Below are positions 24,833 through 33,219 of a DNA stretch of 64,000 nucleotides, one piece after another. The DNA lies in NCBI RefSeq assembly GCF_914271435.1, contig NZ_CAJZAI010000019.1:1-64000 (forward strand). The letters are read 5' to 3'. The position numbers and the translations under genes were made by a program. The stretch's first letter is position 1; each line of letters begins with the position of its first letter. The notes under the pieces were generated by a model that was not told the origin of the DNA, searched no databases, and saw nothing but the letters and a program-made list of their open reading frames with translations. This DNA comes from Cupriavidus laharis. GTDB lineage: Bacteria > Pseudomonadota > Gammaproteobacteria > Burkholderiales > Burkholderiaceae.

Positions 24833-25638
24833 ATCGCAAGTTTTCGCTGATCGTCCCCGTCGCGGTAACACTGATGGCCGTAGCGGCCGCGGCGCTGACG
24901 GCCTGGCATCTGTGGCAGTACTACACCGGCGCGCCGTGGACGCGCGACGGCCGTGTCCGTGCCGAGGTGGTACAGGTGGCGCCCGACGTATCGGGGCTCG
25001 TCGCCGAAGTGCTCGTCGCCGACAACGCCCGCGTGAAGCGTGGCCAGGTGCTGTTCGTGGTCGACCAGGCACGCTTCCGCGTGGCCCTGAAGCAGGCGCA
25101 GGCCGCTGCCGCGACCGCGCATGCGGCATTGGCGCGCGCAGGCAAGGCGGACATGGCTGCCGTGCGGGCGCACGCCGACCAGGCCGACGCCGCTGTGGAA
25201 GCGGCAAGCCTCGATCTGGCGCGCTGCCGCGTGGCCAGCCCGGTGGACGGCCACGTCGCCGACCGCCTGCCACGCGCCGGCGATTTCGTGAACCGCGGCC
25301 GGCCCGCGCTGTCGGTGGTGGCCAGCGGCTCGCAGTACGTGGAGGGCTATTTCGAGGAAACCAAGCTGCCCGCGATCCGCGTCGGCGCGGCGGCCGATGT
25401 GCGCATCATGGGCCAGAACATGGTATTGCGCGGGCATGTCCTGAGCATCGCGCCGGGCATCGACGACCAGGACCGCAGCAGCGGACCGAACCTGCTCCCC
25501 ACCGTCAACCCGACCTTCAACTGGGTGCGCCTTGCGCAACGCATTCCGGTCCGCGTTGCGCTGGACGAGGTGCCGCCGGGCATGCACCTTGTCGCCGGCC
25601 AGACCGCCACGATCCGCATCCGGACCCCGCACGAGTAA
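24829..25638 (+). CDS. HlyD/AaeA-family periplasmic adaptor, copy A
   Basis: A 269-residue membrane-fusion protein. The N-terminal anchor helix (about residues 7-27) is followed by YYTGAPWTRDGRVRAEVVQVAPDVSGLVAEVLV, the hallmark lipoyl half-motif, then a short alpha hairpin and a beta barrel with VEGYFEETKLPAIRVG and NLLPTVNPTFNWVRLAQRIPV. It links the FUSC pump to an outer-membrane channel. Unlike the second cassette (46-51 kb), no outer-membrane factor follows; the operon runs into a moaA fragment after nine bases, so the 3' end may have been lost. Confidence 0.88.
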   Translation: MNRKFSLIVPVAVTLMAVAAAALTAWHLWQYYTGAPWTRDGRVRAEVVQVAPDVSGLVAEVLVADNARVKRGQVLFVVDQARFRVALKQAQAAAATAHAALARAGKADMAAVRAHADQADAAVEAASLDLARCRVASPVDGHVADRLPRAGDFVNRGRPALSVVASGSQYVEGYFEETKLPAIRVGAAADVRIMGQNMVLRGHVLSIAPGIDDQDRSSGPNLLPTVNPTFNWVRLAQRIPVRVALDEVPPGMHLVAGQTATIRIRTPHE

Positions 25639-25647
25639 GGCGGCGCG

Positions 25648-26011
25648 ATGGTCGAACATGCGCATCCGATGGTCCCGGTGATCCGGCGCGCCAGCGAGAC
25701 GTCGAGCAACTACCTGCTCGCGGACGGCAGCCTGAAGCTCGGCTTCATCTCCAGCGTGTCACACCCGTTCTGCGGCGATTGCACGCGCGCGCGTGTCGGT
25801 TGATGGCCGCCTCTTCCTGTGCCTGTTTGCCACGCAGTCGGTGGATCTGCGCTCGCACTTGGCTGCAGGGCGCCCGGCCGAGGCTGTGGCCGATGCGGTC
25901 CGCGAAGCCTGGCAAGCACGCGGCGACCGCTATTCGGAATTGCGCGAGGAACGGCGCGCCAAGGGCAAGCGGCAATACCCGACGGTGCGGATGTCCCTGG
26001 TAGGCGGCTGA
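25648..26011 (+). pseudogene. moaA (GTP 3',8-cyclase) C-terminal fragment with frameshift
   Basis: About 120 codons of the C-terminal third of MoaA, the radical-SAM enzyme that starts molybdenum cofactor synthesis. The second 4Fe-4S motif is visible (HPFCGDCTRARV, then LCLFA). After CTRARV the frame breaks near 25790: one frame stops at TGA 25802-25804 while the sequence continues in the next frame as SVDGRLFLCLFATQSVDLR to 26011. The N-terminal radical-SAM domain is absent. Not functional; a working moaA must lie elsewhere. Confidence 0.85.
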
Positions 26012-26023
26012 TCCTGGCCCGGC

Positions 26024-26314
26024 TCAGGCCGGGTCGGAAAACAGCTGTGCGGCAAGTGCCGCGCCCTCCTGCGTCAGGCTGGCATGGCCACGGCCATCTT
26101 CCTCGAGGCTGACCTCGGCCAGCCCGGCCGACTGCAGTTGCGTCAGCACCCGGCGCAGCACGCTCATCGGCAACTGCGCCCGCTTGGCGATCTTGGGGAG
26201 TGACCACGGACTGGTGCCGCTTTCGATGCCGGCCTGCCTCAGCACGAGCAGGACGTCCACGATGGCGGGGTCGATCGCCCCGTTCTCCTCGGCCTTTCCG
26301 TCTGGCAGGGTCAT
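26024..26314 (-). CDS. small winged-helix DNA-binding protein
   Basis: A 96-residue protein with a helix-turn-helix arrangement: AIVDVLLVLRQAGIESG, then KIAKRAQLPMSVLRRVLTQLQSAGLAEVSLEEDGRGHASLTQEG, that is a recognition helix and a beta wing like MarR/ArsR-type folds. ATG 26314 overlaps the stop of the MocR gene (TCA 26311-26313 on the plus strand), so the two are co-translated. Probably an accessory regulator for the molybdoenzyme cluster; no metal or redox motif is seen. Confidence 0.65.
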   Translation of the reverse strand: MTLPDGKAEENGAIDPAIVDVLLVLRQAGIESGTSPWSLPKIAKRAQLPMSVLRRVLTQLQSAGLAEVSLEEDGRGHASLTQEGAALAAQLFSDPA

Positions 26315-27753
26315 CGCTGACCTCTTCCGCCCGACTGCTGCGCGAACAGGTGTTGCGCCACCTTGCCCAGGGTCTGCACCGCGGATTCGATGCCCGGCGA
26401 CCATTCCGCGCTGTAGTTGAGGCGGATGCAATTGCGGTACGTGGCTGCGGGCGAGAACATATGTCCGGGGGCGACGGTAATGCGATGCTCGAGCGCGGCG
26501 TGGTACATCTCCATGGCGTCGACGCCTTCCGGAAGCTGTACCCACAGCACATAGCCCCCGGCGGGCCGCGACGTGCTGGTGCCCTCCGGAAAGAACCTGC
26601 GCACGGTGGCGGCCATGATGTTGGCCTGCTGCGCGTAGGCCTTGCGCACGCGCCGCAGGTGGAAGTCATAGCCGTCGTTCTTCAGGAACTCGGCAATCGC
26701 CAGTTGCGGGATGGCCGGCGTAGTCAGCGTATTCAGGAACTTCAGCCGCTCCACGGCGCCGCGGTAGCGGCCCGGCAGCGCCCAGCCGATGCGGTAGGCA
26801 TTGGTCAGCGTCTTGGAGAAGGACGAGCAGTGCAGCACGATGCCCGCCGTGTCAAAGGCCTTGAGCGAGCCGGGATGGGCATCGCCATAGTAGAGCTCGC
26901 CATAGACGTCGTTCTCGATGACGGGAATTTCCTTGTCGGTCAGCATCGCCACCAGCGCGCGCTTCTTCTCGTCCGACATCTGGAAGCCGAGCGGATTCTG
27001 GAAATTGGGCATCACCATGCAGGCAGCGACGTCCTTCTCGTCGATCAGCCGCGCCAGGGCGTCGATGTCGATGCCTTCGACCGGGTCGGTCGCCACCTCG
27101 ATCGCGCGCATGCCCAGCCGCTCGATGGCGTGGAGCATCGCGTAGTAGGTCGGGGACTCCACGGCGATGGTGTCGCCGGGCTTGGCCACGGCCTGCAGGC
27201 AGAGGTTGATGGCCTCGGTTGCGCCGATGGTGACGATCAGCTCGTTCGGGTTGACCGCGTAGCCGTTCTCCAGATAGCGCCGCGAGATCTGGCGGATCAG
27301 CTCCGGACTGCCGGGCGGCAGGTCGTCCAGCATGGTCCACTTGGCATAGCGGCGCGCAATGTTGTTCGCGTACTGGTTGATGCGCTGCCACGGGAACAGC
27401 GAAGCGTCGGGGTAAGGCGAGCCCAGCGGCACAGCGTCGTCCGAGCGGATCGAGCGCAGCGTGGACAGCACCAGTGCGCTGACGTCCACTGCGGACGGCT
27501 TGGCGCTGGGCCGTGACGGCTGCAGTTCAATGGCCGCCTCGCCGGGCCGCGCGCGCACGAAGTATCCGGATTGCGGCCGGCTTTCGATCACGCCGCGGCT
27601 TTCCAGCAGCACATAGGCACGGATCACCGTGGTGATGCTCATGCGGTGGTGCTGGCTGGCCTGGCGCACGGACGGGACCCGCTCGCCGGGCAGCAGCACG
27701 CCCTGCCTCACCAGCGCTTCGATGTCGGCCGCCAGTTTTTCATAGAGTTTCAC
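26311..27753 (-). CDS. MocR-type GntR/aminotransferase fusion regulator
   Basis: A 480-residue regulator. The N-terminal GntR winged helix-turn-helix (residues ~1-70: YEKLAADIEALVRQGVLLPG, then SVRQASQHHRMSITTVIRAY) is fused to a fold-type-I PLP aminotransferase domain (residues ~110-475). The PLP Lys lies in HCSSFSKTLTNAYRIGW, with NFQNPLGFQMSDEKKR as another signature. The GTG start at 27753 is preceded by AGGGGAG. MocR proteins respond to amino-acid or vitamin-B6 ligands; nothing here identifies the ligand. Downstream of moeA, same strand, 78-bp gap. Confidence 0.88.
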   Translation of the reverse strand: MKLYEKLAADIEALVRQGVLLPGERVPSVRQASQHHRMSITTVIRAYVLLESRGVIESRPQSGYFVRARPGEAAIELQPSRPSAKPSAVDVSALVLSTLRSIRSDDAVPLGSPYPDASLFPWQRINQYANNIARRYAKWTMLDDLPPGSPELIRQISRRYLENGYAVNPNELIVTIGATEAINLCLQAVAKPGDTIAVESPTYYAMLHAIERLGMRAIEVATDPVEGIDIDALARLIDEKDVAACMVMPNFQNPLGFQMSDEKKRALVAMLTDKEIPVIENDVYGELYYGDAHPGSLKAFDTAGIVLHCSSFSKTLTNAYRIGWALPGRYRGAVERLKFLNTLTTPAIPQLAIAEFLKNDGYDFHLRRVRKAYAQQANIMAATVRRFFPEGTSTSRPAGGYVLWVQLPEGVDAMEMYHAALEHRITVAPGHMFSPAATYRNCIRLNYSAEWSPGIESAVQTLGKVAQHLFAQQSGGRGQR

Positions 27754-27831
27754 GCCGCGCTCCCCTCGCCGGCCATTCCGGTTCCGCGTTCCCGGGCGTT
27801 GTCTCGCCGGGTCTTCTGCTGCGGGCAATCA

Positions 27832-29043
27832 TCAACTGAGCCAGCGATGGAGATCATAGTACGGCAGCGACACATGTTGGAGTTGACTGGCATTCTGCGG
27901 CCCGACCCGTACAAAGCCGCTGGCCTGCCCGAGCGCCGACACGGCGGCGGCGCCCTGCTGCGCGGTGACCTGGACCAGGCTTTCCTGGCCGCCCGGGTAG
28001 CCAACCTCGCCCACGCGCCAGAACGCGTCGCACGGCGGCACCCGCGCGCCGGACAGTGCCGCACGGACGCGGCTTACCGGCGGGAACAGCCGGGACCGGC
28101 CCTGCAGGCGCCGCAGCAGCGGTGTCACCAGCAGTGCAAAGGTGGTATAGGCCGCGGCCGGATTGCCGGGCAGGCATACGACGGGCTTGCCGCGCAGGCG
28201 CCCGACTGTCACTGGCTTGCCGGGCCGCATGTTGACGCCGCGGCAGAGCAGTTCGCCGCCGGCCGAGGCCAGCGCCACGGCCACCAGGTCGCGCTGGCCG
28301 ACCGAAGCACCGCCGGTCACCAGCACCAGGTCCGCATCGCCCGCCAGTTCGCGCAGCGCATTGTGCAGTGCACGTTCATCGTCCCGCACATGGCGGTGGC
28401 AGCGCACCACCGCGCCCATGGACTGCACGAGCGATTCGAGCATCGGGCCGTTGACGTCATGCACCTGGTAGACATCGCGCGGTTCGTCATGGGCGGCCAC
28501 TTCGTCGCCCGACGTCAGGATGGCGACCTCGACCAGCCGGCAGACTGGCACCTGCACCAGCCCCTGCGAAGCCAGCGCCGCAATATGGCCGGCCTCGATC
28601 AGCGTACCGGCCGGCAACAGCAGATCGCCGCGGCGGACATCCTCGCCCTGGCGCCGGATATGCTGGCCCACGACGGGCGCCCTGCTGCAGGTCACGCCGC
28701 GATAGTTCTCCACGGCATCTTCCTGCGCAATCACGGCATCGGCACCCTGCGGGACCACCCCGCCGGTGTAGATGCGGATGGCATGGCCGGGGCGCAGCGC
28801 CTGCGGCCGCGTGCCCGCATAGACCACCTGCTGCACCGGCAGGCATGCGTCGCCGCGGCAGTCCTCGCAGCGGACGGCATAGCCATCCATCGCGCTGCGG
28901 TCCGCCGCCGGGGTATCGGTCACGGCTGACAGGTCCTGGGACAGCACACGGCCAGTCAGCAGCCCGAGCCACACTGTTTCCGTCTCCCGGACCGGCTCCG
29001 CCGCCGCAGCGAAGATCGCCTGTGCCTCGTCAAAGCTCAGCAT
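27832..29043 (-). CDS. moeA: molybdopterin molybdenumtransferase MoeA
   Basis: A 403-residue cytosolic enzyme that inserts molybdate into adenylylated molybdopterin. Seen: the N-terminal LSFDEAQAIFAAAAEP, DTPAADRSAMDGYAVR, IYTGGVVPQGADAVI, the central LVLVTGGASVGQRDLV and KPVVCLPGNPAAAYTTFALLV. It overlaps fdhD by seven bases, downstream of fdhD, the PsiE gene and the oxidoreductase, a natural set for maturing a molybdenum enzyme. Confidence 0.93.
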   Translation of the reverse strand: MLSFDEAQAIFAAAAEPVRETETVWLGLLTGRVLSQDLSAVTDTPAADRSAMDGYAVRCEDCRGDACLPVQQVVYAGTRPQALRPGHAIRIYTGGVVPQGADAVIAQEDAVENYRGVTCSRAPVVGQHIRRQGEDVRRGDLLLPAGTLIEAGHIAALASQGLVQVPVCRLVEVAILTSGDEVAAHDEPRDVYQVHDVNGPMLESLVQSMGAVVRCHRHVRDDERALHNALRELAGDADLVLVTGGASVGQRDLVAVALASAGGELLCRGVNMRPGKPVTVGRLRGKPVVCLPGNPAAAYTTFALLVTPLLRRLQGRSRLFPPVSRVRAALSGARVPPCDAFWRVGEVGYPGGQESLVQVTAQQGAAAVSALGQASGFVRVGPQNASQLQHVSLPYYDLHRWLS

Positions 29044-29909
29044 GATGCCTCTCCGGCCATGGCGCGTTCGTCTAACCCGTCGTGGTCGCCGTCGTGGGCA
29101 GTACCCGTGTAGTCGACGTAGCCGTCCTTCCGGCAGAAGCTGAGCAGGCGCAGGCCGGCCTGCTCGGCAATGCGGATGGCGAGCGAGGTCGGTGCCGAAA
29201 TCGTCGCCAGCATCTGGATATTCATGCGCGCGGCCTTGCGTACCAGCTCATAGCTGGCGCGGCTCGACAGGAAAACAAAGCCATCATCCATCGGGACGCG
29301 CTGCATCGCCAGGTGGCCGATCAGCTTGTCCAGGCCGTTATGCCGGCCGACATCCTCGAAAACGTGGAGGATCTCGCCACGGGCATCGCACCAGGCCGCG
29401 GCGTGGACGCCACCGGTTTCGCGCATCAGTCGCTGGTGCGAAGGCAGCGCAGCCGCCGCGCGCGCGATCATCTCCCGCGTCGGCTGCAGCCGCGCCGCCG
29501 GCGCACGCATGCGCGCGGGTTCCAGGTCGAGCAATTCGAGGCTCTCGATGCCGCAAATGCCGCAGCCCGTTCGGCCCGCCAGCGCACGCCGGCGCGCCTT
29601 CATGGCGGCAAAAGCCTGTTCGCCGATCTGGAGCCGGACTTCGGCGCCGTGCCCGTGCACTTGCACTTCCAGGTCATGGATTTGCTCGTTGCGGCTGACG
29701 ATGTCTTCCGTCAGCGAGAAACCGACCGCAAACGCTTCGAGATCCAGCGGCGTTGCCATCATCACGGCATGCGAGATGCCGTTGTACACAAGCGCCACGG
29801 GAAGCTCTTCCGCCACATTGTCGGTGGCGGGCTTCGCAGCATCGTCCTTGTGCCGCACGATGCTGCGTACGGCAAAGCCGTGGTGTTCAACCAGTTCGGG
29901 GCAATCCAT
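29037..29909 (-). CDS. fdhD: formate dehydrogenase sulfurtransferase FdhD
   Basis: A 290-residue protein that passes sulfur from a cysteine desulfurase to the molybdenum cofactor of formate dehydrogenases. The conserved cysteine loop is GRTGCGICGIESLELL (about residues 133-148); DVGRHNGLDKLIGHL and SSRASYELVRKAARMNIQML are further family signatures. It lies between the PsiE-like gene and moeA, oriented with the oxidoreductase at 30531, which supports that enzyme being a sulfurated Mo/W-bis-PGD protein. Confidence 0.93.
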   Translation of the reverse strand: MDCPELVEHHGFAVRSIVRHKDDAAKPATDNVAEELPVALVYNGISHAVMMATPLDLEAFAVGFSLTEDIVSRNEQIHDLEVQVHGHGAEVRLQIGEQAFAAMKARRRALAGRTGCGICGIESLELLDLEPARMRAPAARLQPTREMIARAAAALPSHQRLMRETGGVHAAAWCDARGEILHVFEDVGRHNGLDKLIGHLAMQRVPMDDGFVFLSSRASYELVRKAARMNIQMLATISAPTSLAIRIAEQAGLRLLSFCRKDGYVDYTGTAHDGDHDGLDERAMAGEASC

Positions 29910-30066
29910 GGGGACCTCGCAAAGATCGATTGCGCGCCGGCACCCGGCCGGCGCTGCAGGAACATTGTGGGAAGCTGTTGCAGCAATGGCAGGCAGCGGC
30001 GACGGGATGCGAGGCGTACAGTTGCGTGGCTTCGCGCCATCTACAGCTGCCGGCCGGCGCGGCGAC

Positions 30067-30513
30067 TCATTCGCCCGCGCCGTTCTCGCCGTCGTCGGTG
30101 CTGGGGAAGCGGTATTGCCCGTAGCGCAGGATCAGCACGCCGCAGGCCAGCATGACCACGCCGCCGCACAAGGCCAGCATGTGGAACTCGGTGGATTCGC
30201 TGAAGCGCAGGATCAGGTCGCGCGCGAGCGACACCATCGCGATGTACAGCGGGAAGCGCACCGGCAGCTGGCCAAGCTTCAGGTAGCGTCCGACCATCGC
30301 CAGCACCTCCAGGTACAGGAACATCAGCAGCAGGTCGGTAATCGAGACCGCGCCCATGCCCGCGACCTTCCAGCCTTCCTCGGCCATGGCGAGCGTCGTG
30401 GCCAGCCCGATCACGACCAGCCCCGCCAGCTCCACCATGCCGAGGAAGGATTCCAGGCGGGCACGCACGACGCCTTGATGGGGCCGGGTGCCCGGAATTC
30501 GGTTGGAACTCAT
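30067..30513 (-). CDS. PsiE-family membrane protein
   Basis: A 148-residue protein with four predicted helices (MVELAGLVVIGLATTLAM, ITDLLLMFLYLEVLAMVG, RFPLYIAMVSLARDLIL, ALCGGVVMLACGVLILRYG), as in the phosphate-starvation-inducible PsiE family. The start may be ATG 30513, or GTG 30528, which lies almost against the oxidoreductase stop; neither has a clear ribosome site. Tight linkage to the oxidoreductase gene suggests co-expression, although a link between PsiE and formate metabolism is not known to me. Confidence 0.75.
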   Translation of the reverse strand: MSSNRIPGTRPHQGVVRARLESFLGMVELAGLVVIGLATTLAMAEEGWKVAGMGAVSITDLLLMFLYLEVLAMVGRYLKLGQLPVRFPLYIAMVSLARDLILRFSESTEFHMLALCGGVVMLACGVLILRYGQYRFPSTDDGENGAGE

Positions 30514-30530
30514 GGCAGTGCGGATCACCG

Positions 30531-32855
30531 TCAGGCCGCCGCGGGCTGGTGGCGCGACAGGGTCAGCAGCACTGGCACCGACTTCGACGTGGGCGTGCCG
30601 CAGCCGTCGCCCGTGCTTTCCAGCGGCACCAGCGGATTGGTCTCAGGGTAGTACGCGCCCACGCAACCTTCAGGGATGTCGTACTCGACCAGTTCGAAGT
30701 CCTCGACCTGCCGTTGCACGCCGTCACCCCAGGCGCTGGTGACATCGACCCGCTGCCCGGCCTTCAGGCCCAGCCGCACCAGGTCGGCCGCACTGATGAA
30801 AACCACCCGGCGCAAGCCGAACACACCGCGGTAGCGGTCGTCCAGGCCGTAGATCGTGGTGTTGTACTGGTCGTGGGAACGCGTGGTCATCAGCACCATC
30901 AGCCTGTCGCCGTACTGCTCGCGCGCGCGGTGGATGGGGGTGTCTTTATCGATCGCATGGACCAGGAACTGCGCCTTGCCGGACGGGGTTTTCCACACAC
31001 GGTTGCACGCGGCAGGCGTCAGGTGAAAGCCGCCCGGCACGGCGACGCGCTCGTTGTAGTTCTCGAAGCCGTCGATGACCATCTCGATCGCGTCGCGGAT
31101 GCGCGCATAGTCCTGCGCGTACCACAGCCAGTCGATCTTCTCCGAGCCGAGCGTCGCGGCCGCCATGCGCGCGACGATCGCGATCTCGGACAGCAGGTGC
31201 GGCGAGGCAGGCTGGTTCATGCCGAACGAAATATGCCCCATGCAGACCGAATCCTCGACGCTCACGCCCTGCGCCACGCCGTCCTGCTCGTCGATCTCCG
31301 TGCGGCCCAGCGTCGGCAGGATCAGCGATTCCTTGCCGTGCACCAGGTGGCTGCGGTTGAGCTTGGTGGCGATGTTCACGGTCAGCGCGCACTGGCGCAG
31401 GCCCTCATGGGTGCGCGGCGTATCCGGCGTGGCCGTGGAAAAGTTGCCGCCCAGGCCGACGAATACCTTGACCTTGCCTTCCAGCATCGCCTCGATGGTT
31501 TCGACTACGTCATACCCGTGCTTGCGCGGCGGCTCGAAGCCGAAGGCCGCCTTCAGGCGGTCGAGGAACGCATCGTCCGGCTTCTCCTCGATGCCGACCG
31601 TGCGGTCGCCCTGCACGTTCGAATGCCCGCGCACTGGCAGCAGCCCGGCACCGGGGCGCCCGATGTTCCCGCGCATCATCATCAGGTTCGACAGGATCTG
31701 CACGGTCGGCACGGAATGCTTGTGTTGCGTCAGGCCCATGCCCCAGCAAGCAATCACGCGCTGGCCGCGCGCATAGACGCGGGTCAGCGCATCGATGTCC
31801 GGCAGCGGCACACCGGACTCCGCCACGATGTCCGCCCAGCTCTCCACGCGCAGGTCCTCGACGAAGGTACCGAAGCCGATGGTGTGCTCGCGCACGAAAT
31901 CCACGTCGATCAGCCGCGCCTGCCCGTGCTTCACCGCTTCATCGTCCAGCTCGACCAGCCGCTTGGCCATGCCCTTGATCAGTGCGAAGTCTCCGCCCAG
32001 CTTCGGCTGCACGAACATCGACGCGATCTTCGTGCTGGAACCGGTCAGCATTTCCACCGGGTGCTGCGGGCTGGTAAAGCGCTCCAGCCCGCGTTCGCGC
32101 AGCGGGTTGATCGAGACAATGGTGGCGCCGCGGCGTGCGCACTCACGCAGCTCGCCAAGCATGCGCGGGTGGTTGGTGGCGGCGTTGTGGCCGAACACGA
32201 GGATGGTGTCGGCATGCTCGAAGTCGTCCAGCACCACCGTGGCCTTGCCTACGCCGATTGTCTTCGGCAGGCCGCGGCTGGTGGCCTCATGGCACATGTT
32301 CGAACAGTCGGGGAAGTTGTTGGTGCCGTAGGCGCGCACGAACAGCTGGTACAGGAATGCGGCCTCATTGCTGGCGCGGCCGGAGGTGTAAAAAGCAGCC
32401 TGGTTCGGATCCGGCAGTGCGCGCAGATGGCGGCCGATCAGTGCGAACGCTTCGTCCCATGCAATGGCACGGTACTTGTCGGTCTGGGCGTCGTACACCA
32501 TCGGATGCGTCAGGCGGCCATGCTGCTCCAGCTCATAGTCGGTCTGCTCCAGCAGCGACGTGACCGTATGCTGCGCGAAGAACTCCGGCGTGACGCGCAT
32601 GCCGGTCGCTTCCGCCGCCACGGCCTTGACACCGTTCTCGCAAAATTCAAAGGTCGACGCGTGCTGCCGGTCCGGCCATGCACAGCCGGGGCAGTCGAAG
32701 CCATCGGCCTGGTTCTGCTTGAAGAGCATCTTGTACTTGCCGCCGGCAACCTTCTCCTTGATCAGGTTGATGGCAACGTACTTCAACGCACCCCAGCCGG
32801 CGGCGGGGTGGGTATAGGGGGCGATGTGGCCCGTTTCGGGCGTCGGAGAGCTCAT
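30531..32855 (-). CDS. FdhF/YdeP-family molybdopterin oxidoreductase
   Basis: A 774-residue Mo-bis-PGD enzyme of the formate-dehydrogenase-like YdeP group. A Cys-rich 4Fe-4S region lies at residues ~45-70 (ADGFDCPGCAWPDRQHASTFEFCENG). Pterin-binding segments include FYTSGRASNEAAFLYQLFVRAYGTNN, with SNMCHEATSRGL near the active-site Cys position, and MMRGNIGRPGAGLLPVRGHSNVQGD. The C-terminal cap domain has TTRSHDQYNTTIYGLDDRYRG. ATG 32855 follows AGGACA. Heads the operon with psiE-like, fdhD and moeA. E. coli YdeP is linked to acid resistance, so formate as the substrate is likely but not certain. Confidence 0.85.
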   Translation of the reverse strand: MSSPTPETGHIAPYTHPAAGWGALKYVAINLIKEKVAGGKYKMLFKQNQADGFDCPGCAWPDRQHASTFEFCENGVKAVAAEATGMRVTPEFFAQHTVTSLLEQTDYELEQHGRLTHPMVYDAQTDKYRAIAWDEAFALIGRHLRALPDPNQAAFYTSGRASNEAAFLYQLFVRAYGTNNFPDCSNMCHEATSRGLPKTIGVGKATVVLDDFEHADTILVFGHNAATNHPRMLGELRECARRGATIVSINPLRERGLERFTSPQHPVEMLTGSSTKIASMFVQPKLGGDFALIKGMAKRLVELDDEAVKHGQARLIDVDFVREHTIGFGTFVEDLRVESWADIVAESGVPLPDIDALTRVYARGQRVIACWGMGLTQHKHSVPTVQILSNLMMMRGNIGRPGAGLLPVRGHSNVQGDRTVGIEEKPDDAFLDRLKAAFGFEPPRKHGYDVVETIEAMLEGKVKVFVGLGGNFSTATPDTPRTHEGLRQCALTVNIATKLNRSHLVHGKESLILPTLGRTEIDEQDGVAQGVSVEDSVCMGHISFGMNQPASPHLLSEIAIVARMAAATLGSEKIDWLWYAQDYARIRDAIEMVIDGFENYNERVAVPGGFHLTPAACNRVWKTPSGKAQFLVHAIDKDTPIHRAREQYGDRLMVLMTTRSHDQYNTTIYGLDDRYRGVFGLRRVVFISAADLVRLGLKAGQRVDVTSAWGDGVQRQVEDFELVEYDIPEGCVGAYYPETNPLVPLESTGDGCGTPTSKSVPVLLTLSRHQPAAA

Positions 32856-33141
32856 GGCTTTTTGTCCTGTAAGACTTGGGGCAGCGGCCGGCCGGCCGGA
32901 ACGGATACGGTTCGGTTCGATGCTGTGACGCCAGATTAGGTGGGGCGGGGGTGCCCGGGTGCATACAGACGGCGGCACAGGTACAGAGCACAGTTCCGCC
33001 GAGGCACGGCATTGCCGCAGCGACGGTCTTTTCATCCTTTTTCGTCTTTCTTCATCCTTCCTTGCCCGGCGCCGCCCCGCTCGTTCGACGCGCCAGCCAG
33101 TCCGGAGCACACCCGCGCCAGTGGCTTGCCAGGCACAGACT

Positions 33142-33155
33142 TTGATCTGGAGCAA
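33142..33155. promoter_or_regulatory. FNR/Anr-like box
   Basis: TTGAT-CTGG-AGCAA matches TTGAT-N4-ATCAA at all but one position. It is centred at about 33148.5; a class-II FNR promoter would then start near 33190. It precedes the anaerobic ribonucleotide reductase, which fits oxygen control. Confidence 0.6.
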
Positions 33156-33201
33156 ACCTACATATAGTGCCTGATGAATAATCACAACCTACATATAGTG
33201 C
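33155..33201. promoter_or_regulatory. tandem NrdR-like boxes
   Basis: AACCTACATATAGTGC occurs twice, exactly, at 33155-33170 and 33186-33201. The 15-bp gap puts the copies 31 bp apart. Each copy agrees at about 13 of 16 positions with the NrdR box (ACACTATATATAGTGT-like), and NrdR sites occur in pairs with just this spacing. The second copy overlaps the start expected from the FNR-like box, as for a repressor. Confidence 0.7.
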
Positions 33202-33219
33202 TAAAAGAGGGGGGTGGCC

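Noticed and set aside
30549..32939. 796-codon plus-strand frame over the molybdopterin oxidoreductase
   Set aside because: Antisense shadow; the minus strand carries clear family motifs.
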